A stretch of 64,000 nt of DNA from Chryseobacterium oncorhynchi (GCF_002899895.1 NZ_PPEI02000008.1:1-64000); one strand, 5' to 3'. Counted from the first letter of the stretch, positions 42,445-51,470 are shown. The notes: generated by a model from the sequence alone, not told the origin. Made by a program: numbers and translations.

Positions 42445-44097
42445 ATGAAAACAAAATTTAATTTTTCTACACTGTTAGTGTTTTGTTTCTTCTTTTCTTT
42501 TGGTCAGGTACAGTCTGACCGTAATCATCAAAGTGATGTAATTTATGTGTGCTTTTCCAAGGATATTGAATCTGAAAAAGCAGCTTTCAGCAAAAATTCG
42601 GATCTGGAAAAATTTGCCAGAGAAAACGGAATTTCATTTACCTACGATCTTGGCTTTAATGACAAAAAAATTAATGAAATGATGGAAGGCAGTAAGATGA
42701 ATGGAAACTCCGGAGAGTCTGTTCAAAAACTGAAAAGAATATTTAAAGCGAATTTTCCTCTGCAGAATGATGAAACATCTCAAAAGCTTATTCAAACTTT
42801 AGAAAGATTTCCTGAAATAGAATATGTATCTGTAATGAGCGGTACCCCCATTGAACCGCCGGTAGTGAATATGTTTGTAGCAACTCCCGATCTTGAAAGT
42901 CTGCAAACTTATCTGAATGACAACCCCGGAATTAATGCAAAGTATGCATGGTCCAGAGGAGTTACAGGACAAAACATCAGAATTCGTGATGTGGAGTATG
43001 GTTTTTATAAAACTCATGAAATGCTTTCCAATCAAAATTCTATACAATTGGAACCTGGATATACTCCTAATTCAGGGTTATCAAATAACAACTACAGAGA
43101 TCACGGAACAGCTGTGGTAAGTATTTTAGGATCTATAAAGGATAATATCGGACTTACAGGTGCTGTTTACAATGCTTCAGAAATAAAGGGATATATGGAA
43201 TGGACAACTGTTGGCTACAACAGAGCATCAGCAGTAAGCAGATCCATCAATGCATCTCAGGCCGGAGACATCATTTTATATGAAATGCAGACGGGTGGAA
43301 AAGACGGTCAATATTGCCCTGCTGAGTATGACAGTGTGATTTGGGATCTTACAAAAGCTGCTACAGATTCAGGGATTATCATCGTTGCAGCAGCAGGTAA
43401 TGGAAACCAGGACCTGGATGATCCTTTTTATGCAGCATATAGAGCCAGAGGGAACAGCGGTGCTATTATTGTAGGAGCCGGAACTCCTAATACTACTCAT
43501 TCTAAACAAAGTTTCAGTACGTTTGGAAGCCGAGTTGATGTACAAGGATGGGGAAGCAGCGTTCTGGCAGCAGGATATGGTTCTTACCAGAAGTATGACA
43601 ATGATAATAACAGAACTTACAATTATTTCAGTGGAACAAGTTCTGCAACTCCTACGGTAGCTTCTGCTGCAGTATTGGTTCAGTCTTTTTACCGCCAGAC
43701 TACAGGACAATACCTAAGTCCTGCTGCTATGAAAAACCTATTGGTATCTACAGGAGTTCCTCAGGGCGGTACAGATGTTAATAAAAAGATAGGTCCGCTT
43801 CCAAATGTAAGAAACGCCATATTACAATTGGAAAGTAAATTTGCAGCTCCTGTGAAAACACTAACTCCACTAGAGGTAAAAATCTACCCTAATCCGTCTA
43901 GCAGCTCTATTGCCATTCAAAATACTGAAAATAAAAAACTGGATATCGAAATCTTCAATATGTATGGAAGATCAGTTATAAAAAGTAATGTTTCGTCAGA
44001 TGAAAAGATTAATATTTCACATCTGCCGGCAGGTCAGTATATCATCAATATTAATGAGGGACAGAGAAGAGTGGTTGAAAAATTTACTAAACTATAA
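42445..44097 (+). CDS. Secreted S8 (subtilisin-like) serine peptidase with T9SS sorting domain
   Basis: 550-aa exported protease. I chose the ATG at 42445 because it gives a proper signal peptide (FSTLLVFCFFFSFGQ); an upstream start at 42373 precedes the promoter box. Catalytic triad: Asp182 (RIRDVEYGF), His220 (RDHGTAVVSIL) and Ser399 (SGTSSATPTVASA). The Asp motif is DVE and not the usual D-T/S-G. The final 80 aa (VKIYPNPSSSSIAIQN, MYGRSVIKSN, PAGQYIINI) form a T9SS type A sorting domain. The region before the catalytic domain may be an inhibitory propeptide. Confidence 0.92.
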   Translation: MKTKFNFSTLLVFCFFFSFGQVQSDRNHQSDVIYVCFSKDIESEKAAFSKNSDLEKFARENGISFTYDLGFNDKKINEMMEGSKMNGNSGESVQKLKRIFKANFPLQNDETSQKLIQTLERFPEIEYVSVMSGTPIEPPVVNMFVATPDLESLQTYLNDNPGINAKYAWSRGVTGQNIRIRDVEYGFYKTHEMLSNQNSIQLEPGYTPNSGLSNNNYRDHGTAVVSILGSIKDNIGLTGAVYNASEIKGYMEWTTVGYNRASAVSRSINASQAGDIILYEMQTGGKDGQYCPAEYDSVIWDLTKAATDSGIIIVAAAGNGNQDLDDPFYAAYRARGNSGAIIVGAGTPNTTHSKQSFSTFGSRVDVQGWGSSVLAAGYGSYQKYDNDNNRTYNYFSGTSSATPTVASAAVLVQSFYRQTTGQYLSPAAMKNLLVSTGVPQGGTDVNKKIGPLPNVRNAILQLESKFAAPVKTLTPLEVKIYPNPSSSSIAIQNTENKKLDIEIFNMYGRSVIKSNVSSDEKINISHLPAGQYIININEGQRRVVEKFTKL

Positions 44098-44105
44098 TAT
44101 AAACA

Positions 44106-44137
44106 AAAACACCTTTCAGTATCCTGAAAGGTGTTTT
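44106..44137. terminator. Bidirectional terminator between convergent genes
   Basis: AAAACACCTTTCAG / CTGAAAGGTGTTTT with a 4-nt loop, between the subtilase (plus) and a lipoprotein gene (minus). Confidence 0.85.
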
Positions 44138-44159
44138 CTCTTAATAAACTTTTATAAAA

Positions 44160-44672
44160 TTACTTCGCAGGAACGCTGCTGAAGTTAAGGGCTACTTTAA
44201 TGTTCATATCTGAAGTTGTTTGATTTTTCAGTTCATAAACAGTTCTTACGGTCAATCCTGAGCTTTTTACAATTTCATCCAAAAATCCGGTATCATTCAA
44301 ATCCAGATTTAGACTGGAAGAATTATTGGACATATTGGAACGTGATGCAATAAGCCTCTCTCCTGTCCCATTAGATGAAACATATATTTTCACGGATTTA
44401 AATGCGCTTAAATTTCCTCCTGATGGAGAAGCTACGGAGATCTTTGCCTCAGAAATTCTTACATCTTTGATCTTTGCATTATTATTTCCTCCGAACCATG
44501 TTTGTACATTGGTAGCAGTTGATGTAGAAGAAACCTCTTTGTCAGCAGGTACCCCTGTGGAAACTAAAACATTTGCTGTGTATGGAAACGTATTCTGAAC
44601 CAGCGACTGTACGGTTCCGCAACTTACAAGTACAGCTGAGGCAGCCATTGCTGTTAGAACTATATTTTTCAT
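44160..44672 (-). CDS. Predicted lipoprotein, function unknown
   Basis: 170 aa with a lipoprotein signal (AMAASAVLVSCGT, Cys19). The mature part is beta-rich, with SVKIYVSSNGTGERLIASR and LNLDLNDTGFLDEIV, and could be a small beta-sandwich. No family recognised. It is separated by 57 nt from a second lipoprotein gene in the same direction. Confidence 0.65.
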   Translation of the reverse strand: MKNIVLTAMAASAVLVSCGTVQSLVQNTFPYTANVLVSTGVPADKEVSSTSTATNVQTWFGGNNNAKIKDVRISEAKISVASPSGGNLSAFKSVKIYVSSNGTGERLIASRSNMSNNSSSLNLDLNDTGFLDEIVKSSGLTVRTVYELKNQTTSDMNIKVALNFSSVPAK

Positions 44673-44729
44673 AATATTAAATTTAAACTTTGGGTATAGT
44701 TTGCAGAAACTGTACCAAATTGGTTAATC

Positions 44730-45269
44730 CTACTCTATACTTACAGTAAAATGCCCCTTGGTGTTCCCTGAAGCCATATTACTTTTCCCGATAATCAACC
44801 AAACCTCTCCTTTTCCGGGAACTTCATAGGTGATATCTCTTCCGAAAGGACCATCGTAGTTTCCGTTGGGAAGTTTAATCTGATTAAACCTGATGTTAAA
44901 TTCTTTTTCTTTCGTTGAAATTTTTGCTTTTATATTGGGCTGATCAAAATTGGTAAGCTTCAACACAAGTTCCTGATCATCTTTAGTAAACTCTTCACCT
45001 AATGTAAACGGAAGCTGGGAAGCGTCTGCTGTTCTTACAATTTGTCCCTCTTTTTCATTTCTCATCACTCCTTTACGTAAAACTTCCTTGGTAGCAGGAG
45101 CATTGTTAATAATTGAGTCTCTTTTTCTCAATACTGCAGAATCTGTCTTATAAACTGAATCCGGCATTTCTGTTACCACTGCAGAATCCTTTTGGGATAT
45201 ATCTGTTACAGCAGGATCCTTTTTACATGAAATGATAATCAATGGAATTAACAATAAGCTTTTTTTCAT
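44730..45269 (-). CDS. Predicted lipoprotein, function unknown
   Basis: 179 aa with a lipobox (LIIISCKKD, Cys15), a Ser/Asp/Thr-rich linker up to about residue 70, and a C-terminal beta-rich part (YEVPGKGEVWLIIGKSNMASG) in which a final sandwich-like domain may sit. I do not recognise the family. Confidence 0.65.
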   Translation of the reverse strand: MKKSLLLIPLIIISCKKDPAVTDISQKDSAVVTEMPDSVYKTDSAVLRKRDSIINNAPATKEVLRKGVMRNEKEGQIVRTADASQLPFTLGEEFTKDDQELVLKLTNFDQPNIKAKISTKEKEFNIRFNQIKLPNGNYDGPFGRDITYEVPGKGEVWLIIGKSNMASGNTKGHFTVSIE

Positions 45270-45360
45270 AATAATTAATTTTAAGAATGTGGATACAGCA
45301 TTCTGTTAAGTCCTATTTAACTGCGAAAATTGTTCCAACTCTTTTGAAAGTTTCGTTTTT

Positions 45361-45537
45361 TTATGGAATTATCTTTTCATTGCTGTTTTTAATCAATTTA
45401 AATGTGAAATACATAAAATTGAGCATTATTCCCATTAAAAGGGTTACACCCCAAGTTTTTGTATATTCCAAAGGGTAAATAAACCTTATCACAATATCAT
45501 TGAAGAGTCCAAAAGGATTATTGAGAGATAGTTTCAT
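45361..45537 (-). CDS. Small single-helix membrane protein
   Basis: 58 aa from the ATG at 45537, overlapping the end of the DUF4173-like gene by 20 nt. One hydrophobic segment (WGVTLLMGIMLNFMYFTF) and a basic tail. The overlap and same direction suggest coupled expression, but no family is recognised and a chance frame is possible. Confidence 0.45.
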   Translation of the reverse strand: MKLSLNNPFGLFNDIVIRFIYPLEYTKTWGVTLLMGIMLNFMYFTFKLIKNSNEKIIP

Positions 45538-46891
45538 AATAACCAACCTTTGAAAGAAAGGTTTTTGCCTTTTCGTTATTAATCTTATCGAGCAGATTCT
45601 TTTTAAGCTTCAAATCATTCTTCTCTTCTGCATATTTTAAAAGGTTCTTTTCACTAAAGTTGACTGAACCAAAATGATAATTAACGGCAAAGTCTTTACG
45701 CTTCATATTCTGTGAAGTAATAAAACCGCCCCAATTGAAATAACTGCAAACTAAAATTATCACATAAAAATACCAAACCATTGTATTGAAAAGAAATGCA
45801 TTGCGTTTTCTTTTTTGAATTTTAATAAAGGTAAGCCCAAGCCCAATCAAGGATAGAAGCAAGAATGCAAAGACACCAAGTCTTTTATAGGTAAAGGCAT
45901 AATTAACAATGTATTCATAGTTTTTTACCGCTGCGGATAATATCAAGACAGCATTAAGGAAGATCCAGATCTTGGCCAAGATTTTCATCAGTTTTGCTTT
46001 AGAATCAAAGTTAAAACCAGATTTAAAGTAAAACATAATCACCAAAATAGCCATTACTATGGAGAGGATCACGGCATTTACCCTTTCATGAGTTTCCTCT
46101 GATAGCTGAACCGGTGTTTTAGAAATTTCATAAAACTGTTCATAATTGTAAGTTGCGATGAAGAAAACCAATAAAATATTCAGTGAAAAAAAAGATACAA
46201 TTCCACTTATTCTTTCAGCATCAAGATCAAGGAATGAGTAGGTTGCCTTTGGAGCCTGAACATCTTTTTGAAAGTCGTTATCCAGAGATTGATTGTTTTT
46301 ATAGATGAACTTTTCAACAGCGTGATTCCAGTAGTTAAAGGCAATGAAGAATCCTAAAACGGTAAGGCAGAACACCTGCCAAAGATTAATATCAAGCTCA
46401 TAATCTGTAAACAGGGCTGCAAAGTGGTCACTGCCTGCTGCATAAATTCCAAAGAAAACGGATAAAAGCAATAATGGAATCAGAACGAAAGCCATTATTT
46501 TTTGCCATACCCCTGAAACATTCCCTTTGGGAAGCCAATCATCCAGCATAAAGATTCTACAGATTGAAGTACAGCTGTTCACAACAAAGACCGGAATGAG
46601 AAGAAGGGTTTTCATTCTTCTGTTTTTCGATTTATAGGCAAGCAAAAGAAGTGAGCTTATAACGGCCAGAAAGGATGGAAAGTCTCCATACCATGCAAAG
46701 GCTATACTTGAAAGAATACTTGTAGCCGTAAGAATATAGAATGTTCTGGTTTTATTCTTTTCACCTGTTTTAAAAAAAGTCAAAACTGCATATAGGATTC
46801 CGAGGATCCCAAGATTCAGCCCTAGGTCCTGATCGTAGAACAGAATGACAAATAGGGCTGTTGTGAGAAATATATAATGATGTGTTTTCAT
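45518..46891 (-). CDS. DUF4173/DUF4153-like polytopic membrane protein
   Basis: 457 aa with about ten hydrophobic helices (e.g. YIFLTTALFVILFY, FVLIPLLLLSVFFGIYAAG, FAFLLLSLIGLGLTFI). The layout, an early YDQDLGLNLGILGILY block and a long soluble tail with YHFGSVNFSEKN, fits the DUF4173 type common in Bacteroidota. Function unknown. It is preceded by the Coq4-like gene on the same strand but separated by 46 nt. Confidence 0.7.
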   Translation of the reverse strand: MKTHHYIFLTTALFVILFYDQDLGLNLGILGILYAVLTFFKTGEKNKTRTFYILTATSILSSIAFAWYGDFPSFLAVISSLLLLAYKSKNRRMKTLLLIPVFVVNSCTSICRIFMLDDWLPKGNVSGVWQKIMAFVLIPLLLLSVFFGIYAAGSDHFAALFTDYELDINLWQVFCLTVLGFFIAFNYWNHAVEKFIYKNNQSLDNDFQKDVQAPKATYSFLDLDAERISGIVSFFSLNILLVFFIATYNYEQFYEISKTPVQLSEETHERVNAVILSIVMAILVIMFYFKSGFNFDSKAKLMKILAKIWIFLNAVLILSAAVKNYEYIVNYAFTYKRLGVFAFLLLSLIGLGLTFIKIQKRKRNAFLFNTMVWYFYVIILVCSYFNWGGFITSQNMKRKDFAVNYHFGSVNFSEKNLLKYAEEKNDLKLKKNLLDKINNEKAKTFLSKVGYYETISQ

Positions 46892-46937
46892 GTTTTAAAG
46901 AATTAAGAGATTAACAAAAATTTTCCATATAGATATT

Positions 46938-47423
46938 TTAATGGAGTACAACGGTATCTTTCTGTTGAATAAAGTCTTTCAGATGATCAAAGTTCTGCCA
47001 CAATAAGCTTTCAAAATCCCACTGATGAAATTCTCTCATGTTTTGTCCTTTCTTATAAGCTTTGATATAAATTTTCACATATTCAGGCAGGATAAATGTT
47101 CCCAAAACGATAGCTGCCAATAGATGGGCATTCAATTTTCCGTTTCCCAGCAAGAGATATTGCATGGCAATTTCATCCTCAAAGTTGGTTCCACAACCGG
47201 TAATCAAGTGATGAACATCGTGGTTTTCCATCTTGGGAATCATTGAGAATCCATGCTTATAATAGAATTCGCCAAGCTTTCGTCCCAATGAGTCTTCCTG
47301 AAACTCCAACAGCTGTCTTTCATTAAACTGCCATTGTCTCTTTTTCTTTTTAAAGTATTTTCTGTATAATTTTTGGGTTTTATCATACACAAAAAGCAGA
47401 AAATGAACGCGTATTTTTTTCAT
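46938..47423 (-). CDS. Coq4-like protein
   Basis: 161 aa from the ATG at 47423 (MKKIRVHFLLFVYDKTQKLY); an upstream ATG lies inside the preceding gene. The motif NHDVHHLITGCGTNFEDEIAMQYLLLG resembles the Coq4 family HDxxH motif, which in eukaryotes supports ubiquinone synthesis. Bacteroidota usually make menaquinone, so the role here is unclear. It is part of a four-gene minus-strand group with a winged-helix regulator. Confidence 0.7.
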   Translation of the reverse strand: MKKIRVHFLLFVYDKTQKLYRKYFKKKKRQWQFNERQLLEFQEDSLGRKLGEFYYKHGFSMIPKMENHDVHHLITGCGTNFEDEIAMQYLLLGNGKLNAHLLAAIVLGTFILPEYVKIYIKAYKKGQNMREFHQWDFESLLWQNFDHLKDFIQQKDTVVLH

Positions 47424-47434
47424 AGTGTATTTAT

Positions 47435-47728
47435 TTAAATGATATTCAATCCTATTATAGCGTAAAGAATGGAAACGGGAATATTGATCAAAAGAAAACC
47501 TGCAGACTGATAGCATACTTTACGCTTAACCTTATCAATTTCACCATAGATCAGCAGTCCTGATAAAATAAAAAGGTTGAAAATTGCCCCATAAACAAGC
47601 AGTATAAAACCAGAATCGGCAAAATCAAAATCCTTGGTTATTATATATCCAAAAAGGCAGATGTTTCCCGCCAAGAAAAACAACCCGAATATTGTTTTCC
47701 CTAAGTTTAAAATGTTTTGTTCTGTCAT
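47435..47728 (-). CDS. Three-helix membrane protein, unknown
   Basis: 97 aa with three hydrophobic segments (IFGLFFLAGNICLFGYII, GFILLVYGAIFNLFILSGLLI, FLLINIPVSILYAII). No family recognised. A palindromic site (47763-47779) lies 34 nt upstream, identical to the one before the 48.2-kb gene, so it is likely controlled by the neighbouring regulator. The Coq4-like gene starts 12 nt after it. Confidence 0.65.
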   Translation of the reverse strand: MTEQNILNLGKTIFGLFFLAGNICLFGYIITKDFDFADSGFILLVYGAIFNLFILSGLLIYGEIDKVKRKVCYQSAGFLLINIPVSILYAIIGLNII

Positions 47729-47757
47729 ATTAGTTTATAATAGTTTTATTTTAAAAC

Positions 47758-47779
47758 AAAGAACTTTGAATTACAAAGT
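47758..47779 (-). promoter_or_regulatory. Palindromic operator candidate, copy 1
   Basis: ACTTTGAATTACAAAGT (47763-47779): 6-bp arms with a 5-nt centre, part of a 22-nt stretch identical to 48786-48807. On the minus strand it overlaps a -7-like TACTTTG, so a bound protein would block initiation at the 47.4-kb gene. Confidence 0.6.
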
Positions 47780-47801
47780 AAATTTTCAAAAAAATATAGG
47801 A

Positions 47802-48092
47802 CTATCGTCCCAATAATTTTTCCAGTGCGTCCAAATGATCGGTAAATGCCTGCCTACCGTTTTGGGTGACTCGATAAGATGTTTTAGGCTTCTTTCCTAC
47901 AAATTCTTTTTTCACTTCAATATACCCGGCTTTCTCCAACGCATTACTATGACTGGCTAAATTACCATCTGTAATTTCCAGTAATGTTTTCATTTCAGAA
48001 AAATCAACCCAGTCGTTGACCATAAGAACGGACATAATGCCCAATCTTACACGGCTTTCAAATTCTTTATTGAGTTGACTGATCTTGATCAT
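47802..48092 (-). CDS. Winged-helix transcriptional regulator
   Basis: 96-aa DNA-binding protein: SRVRLGIMSVLMVNDWVDF, recognition-helix region GNLASHSNALEKAGYIEVKKE, wing KPKTSYRVTQNGRQAF, and a short C-terminal helix for dimerisation. It fits the small MarR/ArsR-like HTH_34 group. The two identical palindromes on each side of it (47.76 and 48.79 kb) are good candidates for its binding sites. Confidence 0.88.
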   Translation of the reverse strand: MIKISQLNKEFESRVRLGIMSVLMVNDWVDFSEMKTLLEITDGNLASHSNALEKAGYIEVKKEFVGKKPKTSYRVTQNGRQAFTDHLDALEKLLGR

Positions 48093-48153
48093 AATAAGTA
48101 ATAGGTAGCAGCTATTAGGAACAGATTACTAAGAATAGGAACCTAAGGAACTG

Positions 48154-48161
48154 CAAAGTTA
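48154..48161 (-). promoter_or_regulatory. -7 box TAACTTTG of the winged-helix gene
   Basis: Exact TAnnTTTG match on the minus strand 62 nt before the ATG, containing the half-site ACTTTG of the putative operator. Confidence 0.5.
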
Positions 48162-48165
48162 ATTT

Positions 48166-48783
48166 TTATTTATATTTTCTGTGCATGATCAATCCGTAAA
48201 CGATGTGCAAAACACCAAAACCGACTGACCAAAATACAAGCCCCCAACCTAGAAAAAACAGGGAAAATAATCCTAGGGTGACTTCACAATATCCCAGATA
48301 TTTTACATCCGGTAATGTATACCTTTCAGCGCTTATCAAACCTAATCCATAGAAAACCAAGGTTGTTGGTGCAACCCATACTATTAAATGATGGAAAATA
48401 AGTGCCGAACAGAAGATTCCTCCGGCTGCTAAAGGGACTGCAAAGGTAACTAAAAGTCGCTTTGTAGTGGCATCCCAGATCTTCAGCCCTTTCTTTTTGC
48501 TCTTATTGGCTGTAAAAATATACCCGCAAAAAACCGCCATTACCAAAACTACAAGCCCGGTGAGTACCAGCTCCTGAACTAAATCAGGAGTAAAAGTAAG
48601 CCTGGCTCCGTTTATATAGCTCACTTTCTTACTTTCCATCGCATAATATGCATATCCGGCTCCCAAAAGCGCAACCACACCGGCAGCAACTCCGGATAAA
48701 CCGCTCAATGAAATAAATCTGGAGGACCGCTCCATCATGGAACGGATATGGGATAAGTCTTCGTGATAATTTTTTACATCCAT
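48166..48783 (-). CDS. Polytopic membrane protein, unknown
   Basis: 205 aa with about five hydrophobic helices after a cytoplasmic start (MDVKNYHEDLSHIRSMMERSSRF), e.g. GLSGVAAGVVALLGAGYAYYA and a GLFSLFFLGWGLVFWSVGFG region near the end. No family recognised. In flavobacteria such a gene often sits directly before the small winged-helix regulator, as here. Its promoter overlaps the second palindromic site. Confidence 0.7.
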   Translation of the reverse strand: MDVKNYHEDLSHIRSMMERSSRFISLSGLSGVAAGVVALLGAGYAYYAMESKKVSYINGARLTFTPDLVQELVLTGLVVLVMAVFCGYIFTANKSKKKGLKIWDATTKRLLVTFAVPLAAGGIFCSALIFHHLIVWVAPTTLVFYGLGLISAERYTLPDVKYLGYCEVTLGLFSLFFLGWGLVFWSVGFGVLHIVYGLIMHRKYK

Positions 48784-48785
48784 AA

Positions 48786-48809
48786 AAAGAACTTTGAATT
48801 ACAAAGTTA
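48786..48809 (-). promoter_or_regulatory. Promoter plus palindromic operator candidate, copy 2
   Basis: ACTTTGAATTACAAAGT at 48791-48807, identical to copy 1. The -7 box TAACTTTG (48809-48802) of the 48.2-kb gene overlaps the right arm, so binding would repress it. Confidence 0.65.
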
Positions 48810-48929
48810 TAATTTTTTTTTAATCAACAAATATTTTTTTCAAATATTTACACTGATGGTTTATTTGCTTCAGGAAAAATCTCTGTAAAACTAGTATTAA
48901 AGGTATGTTTACTTGTTTTATACTCACAA

Positions 48930-48956
48930 AAAAAGCCGCTGAACGAGTCAACGGCT
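48930..48956 (-). terminator. Terminator of the enoyl-CoA hydratase gene
   Basis: On the minus strand AGCCGTTGA-CTCGT-TCAGCGGCT forms a 9-bp stem (one T-G pair) followed by seven T, 24 nt after the stop. Confidence 0.88.
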
Positions 48957-48979
48957 GAATATTTTAAAACAATCTGTTA

Positions 48980-49744
48980 TTATTTGGCTCTCAGTCTTTC
49001 TTTGATAGCTCCGATGTTCTTCTTCGCAGAGTCCTCCAAAATAAGGCTTGCACTCATATGGATTCTTGCCGGCATCAATTCGTCGAAATGATCTGTTCCC
49101 TCCCAGGAAACTTTCTTGATTAATGCTAATGCATCACTGCTTCTTGATGCCAATGTCTGTAAAAATTTCTCCAGTTTCTCATCCATTTCCTGAATATTAT
49201 CTGAAACGGAATGATAAACATTATGCTGTTCTGCCCATTCGGCAGATCTGAAGTCTGCATCAATAGCCATTGCAGAGAATTGTGACTTTCCTATTTTTCT
49301 TTCTACATAAGGCCCTATTACAAAAGGTCCTATTCCAAGGTTGATCTCCGTAAGTGCTAATGCAGAATCTTTTGTTGCAAAGCAGTAATCTGCTCCACAC
49401 GCAATACCTACTCCACCTCCTGTAGTTTTTCCCTGAACTCTTACCACAACTATTTTCCCACAATTTCTCATGGCATTAAGAACTTTTGCAAAACCACCGA
49501 AGAATTTTGTAGAAGCTTCCAATTCTTCAATTGCTAGAAGTTCGTCAAAACTTGCCCCTGCGCAGAACGCTTTTTCGCCTTCACTTTTTACTAAAATAGC
49601 CTTTACCTCATCTTTGGCTCCTTCTTCTAAAATAGTTTGAGCCAGTTTTTCTAAAATTGCTCCGGGAAGAGCATTACTTTTTGGAGTTCCGAAAGTAATT
49701 TCGGCAATATTATTTTTAATTTCTGATGCTACGAATTCGTTCAT
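48980..49744 (-). CDS. Enoyl-CoA hydratase/isomerase family protein
   Basis: 254-aa crotonase-fold protein. The oxyanion-hole segments are visible as FCAGASFDEL and TTGGGVGIACGADYC, with the active-site region ALTEINLGIGPFVIGPY. The usual catalytic Glu after the GGG segment is not obvious, so hydratase activity is uncertain and an isomerase or other reaction is possible. It stands alone with its own -7 box (TATTTTTG, 49774-49767) and terminator, 4 kb from the paa operon. Confidence 0.85.
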   Translation of the reverse strand: MNEFVASEIKNNIAEITFGTPKSNALPGAILEKLAQTILEEGAKDEVKAILVKSEGEKAFCAGASFDELLAIEELEASTKFFGGFAKVLNAMRNCGKIVVVRVQGKTTGGGVGIACGADYCFATKDSALALTEINLGIGPFVIGPYVERKIGKSQFSAMAIDADFRSAEWAEQHNVYHSVSDNIQEMDEKLEKFLQTLASRSSDALALIKKVSWEGTDHFDELMPARIHMSASLILEDSAKKNIGAIKERLRAK

Positions 49745-50002
49745 TTTAATTTTTATTGGATTCTTACAAAAATACTAAATACAGTGCTTTTAGAGAAACT
49801 TAAGGGAGGTAAATTATATAGAAAATGTTTAAAAATGAACATTATTGGAAATGAATATGGATGATGAATACAAGGAGCTTATAAATCCTTATACGTAGAA
49901 ATACGGAATCTTCAATTTGGTATTTTCTACTCTAGTCCTGCTTTTCTATTAGTTGTTCCTTTGGACTAAGAAATAAACAATTAAAGATTAAAACTATTTA
50001 TT
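49745..50002. promoter_or_regulatory. Divergent intergenic region with hydratase -7 box
   Basis: TATTTTTG (49774-49767, minus) is an exact -7 match 22 nt before the hydratase ATG. I see no confident promoter for the plus-strand tail-collar gene. Confidence 0.5.
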
Positions 50003-50554
50003 ATGGACGAATACATTGGAATCATTAAGTTATTTGCAGGAAATTTTGCACCAAGAGGATGGATGTTCTGTGATGGGAGACTACTTAGTATTGCTAACTA
50101 CTCAGCTGTATTTTCAATTTTAGGAACTACATACGGTGGTGATGGAAGAACAACATTCGCACTTCCCAACCTTAAAGGAAAAATGGCTCTTGGAGCAGGG
50201 GCTGTATCTTCAAACGAAAATTATCCATTGGGAGTTGTAGCAGGAACAACCCAAACGACTCTTTTGGCATCAAATCTTCCAAGTATTGGCGCTGGTTTTC
50301 AACTTAAAGTAGCTAATAAAAATGCTAATTCATCAACTCCTGCTGCTACCTCTTCTATTGCTATAACAGGAACACCGGCTGGAAGAGATTTCAATGTTGT
50401 TCCAAGCTTTGTTAATAATGCAAATCCTGATACGGTTATTAATGGCCAAAGTATCGCATTTATCGGACAAAACTTACCTGTAAATAATATGCCTCCTTAC
50501 CTAGGATTAAATTACATCATCTGTATTGAGGGGATTTATCCTCCGAGGGATTAA
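50003..50554 (+). CDS. Phage tail-collar domain protein (MdpB/microcystin-dependent type)
   Basis: 183 aa. The N-terminus shows the tail-collar signature: IKLFAGNFAPRGWMFCDGRLL, AVFSILGTTYGGDGRTTFALPNLKG, and later the C-terminal NNMPPYLGLNYIICIEG. Such proteins are often found outside prophages in Bacteroidota and are possibly surface or contractile-system fibres. No other phage gene is nearby. The next gene, 36 nt downstream, encodes a T9SS-sorted protein. Confidence 0.9.
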   Translation: MDEYIGIIKLFAGNFAPRGWMFCDGRLLSIANYSAVFSILGTTYGGDGRTTFALPNLKGKMALGAGAVSSNENYPLGVVAGTTQTTLLASNLPSIGAGFQLKVANKNANSSTPAATSSIAITGTPAGRDFNVVPSFVNNANPDTVINGQSIAFIGQNLPVNNMPPYLGLNYIICIEGIYPPRD

Positions 50555-50590
50555 TATCTATAATAATCTAATATTTAAAACAAAAAAATC

Positions 50591-51412
50591 ATGAAAAGCA
50601 CTACTATTTTTACAATTTGTAGTCTGCTCATTTCAATTTTTTCATTTGGGCAGACTAGTTCAGAGCAATTTGAAACAGAATCAAACGGAAGTACAAGCTT
50701 CACTGATAATGGGGTAATTTTTAACATCGTTTCCCATGTAAGTGTTTTTGACATTCAAGGTAATTTCCCAGGAACAGGCTGGAATGGGACGAGTATTGAC
50801 AATCGTTATATTGATAATTCTAGCAATACTGATTTCTCGCCATCTTTCAGTATAAGAACAACCTCTAATTTATTTAAGGTAAACAGGTTCTGGATGTTTC
50901 TTTCTTCACTGCAGCTTGAACTCAATGTACAAGGTTCTGTTACTATAACCGGGAAATTGAATGGTATCACTAAATTTACCCAGACAAAAACGACCGGGTT
51001 TGCAACAAGTTTAGGTCTAACAAATGGTTATACATTGTTTGACTTAACTAATTTAAATGGTCAGAATTACTCAAATATTATTATTGATGAGCTTCGAATT
51101 ACTGTAACCGGAGCATTCAGATATGTTGCTCTCGATGCTTTCACATGGGTAAAAGACAGTGGTGTTGTACTGGGTACAACTGAAACTAAAGTTTCTCAAA
51201 AAGACCTTACTGTTTACCCCAATCCAACCAATGGTCCGCTTTCTTTAACAACTGAGAAAGGTACAGAAGCAAAAATTTATAGTCAGGATGGTAAACTGCT
51301 CAAAAGCATTCAAACTCAGAAAGGGATTAATACAATTGATGTTTCAGAATTTCCAAAAGGAGTTTATTACATCAAAACACCTACTGAATCTACTAAAGTC
51401 ATTAAAAACTAA
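50591..51412 (+). CDS. T9SS type A sorting-domain protein
   Basis: 273-aa exported protein: signal peptide (TIFTICSLLISIFSFGQ), a beta-sandwich-like middle (NNGxIFNIVSHVSVFD type repeats, residues 30-195) that might bind ligands, and a C-terminal sorting domain (LTVYPNPTNGPLSLTT, IYSQDGKLLKSIQ, FPKGVYYIKT). Likely co-transcribed with the tail-collar gene. Molecular function is unknown. Confidence 0.88.
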   Translation: MKSTTIFTICSLLISIFSFGQTSSEQFETESNGSTSFTDNGVIFNIVSHVSVFDIQGNFPGTGWNGTSIDNRYIDNSSNTDFSPSFSIRTTSNLFKVNRFWMFLSSLQLELNVQGSVTITGKLNGITKFTQTKTTGFATSLGLTNGYTLFDLTNLNGQNYSNIIIDELRITVTGAFRYVALDAFTWVKDSGVVLGTTETKVSQKDLTVYPNPTNGPLSLTTEKGTEAKIYSQDGKLLKSIQTQKGINTIDVSEFPKGVYYIKTPTESTKVIKN

Positions 51413-51470
51413 TATCAAGAAATCACACATAAGTGCTTGTTCCCCATAAAGATTCTAATTCATAAATGGC

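Noticed and set aside
50003-50554. Prophage region
   Set aside because: Only a single tail-collar gene is present; no integrase, capsid or lysis genes surround it.
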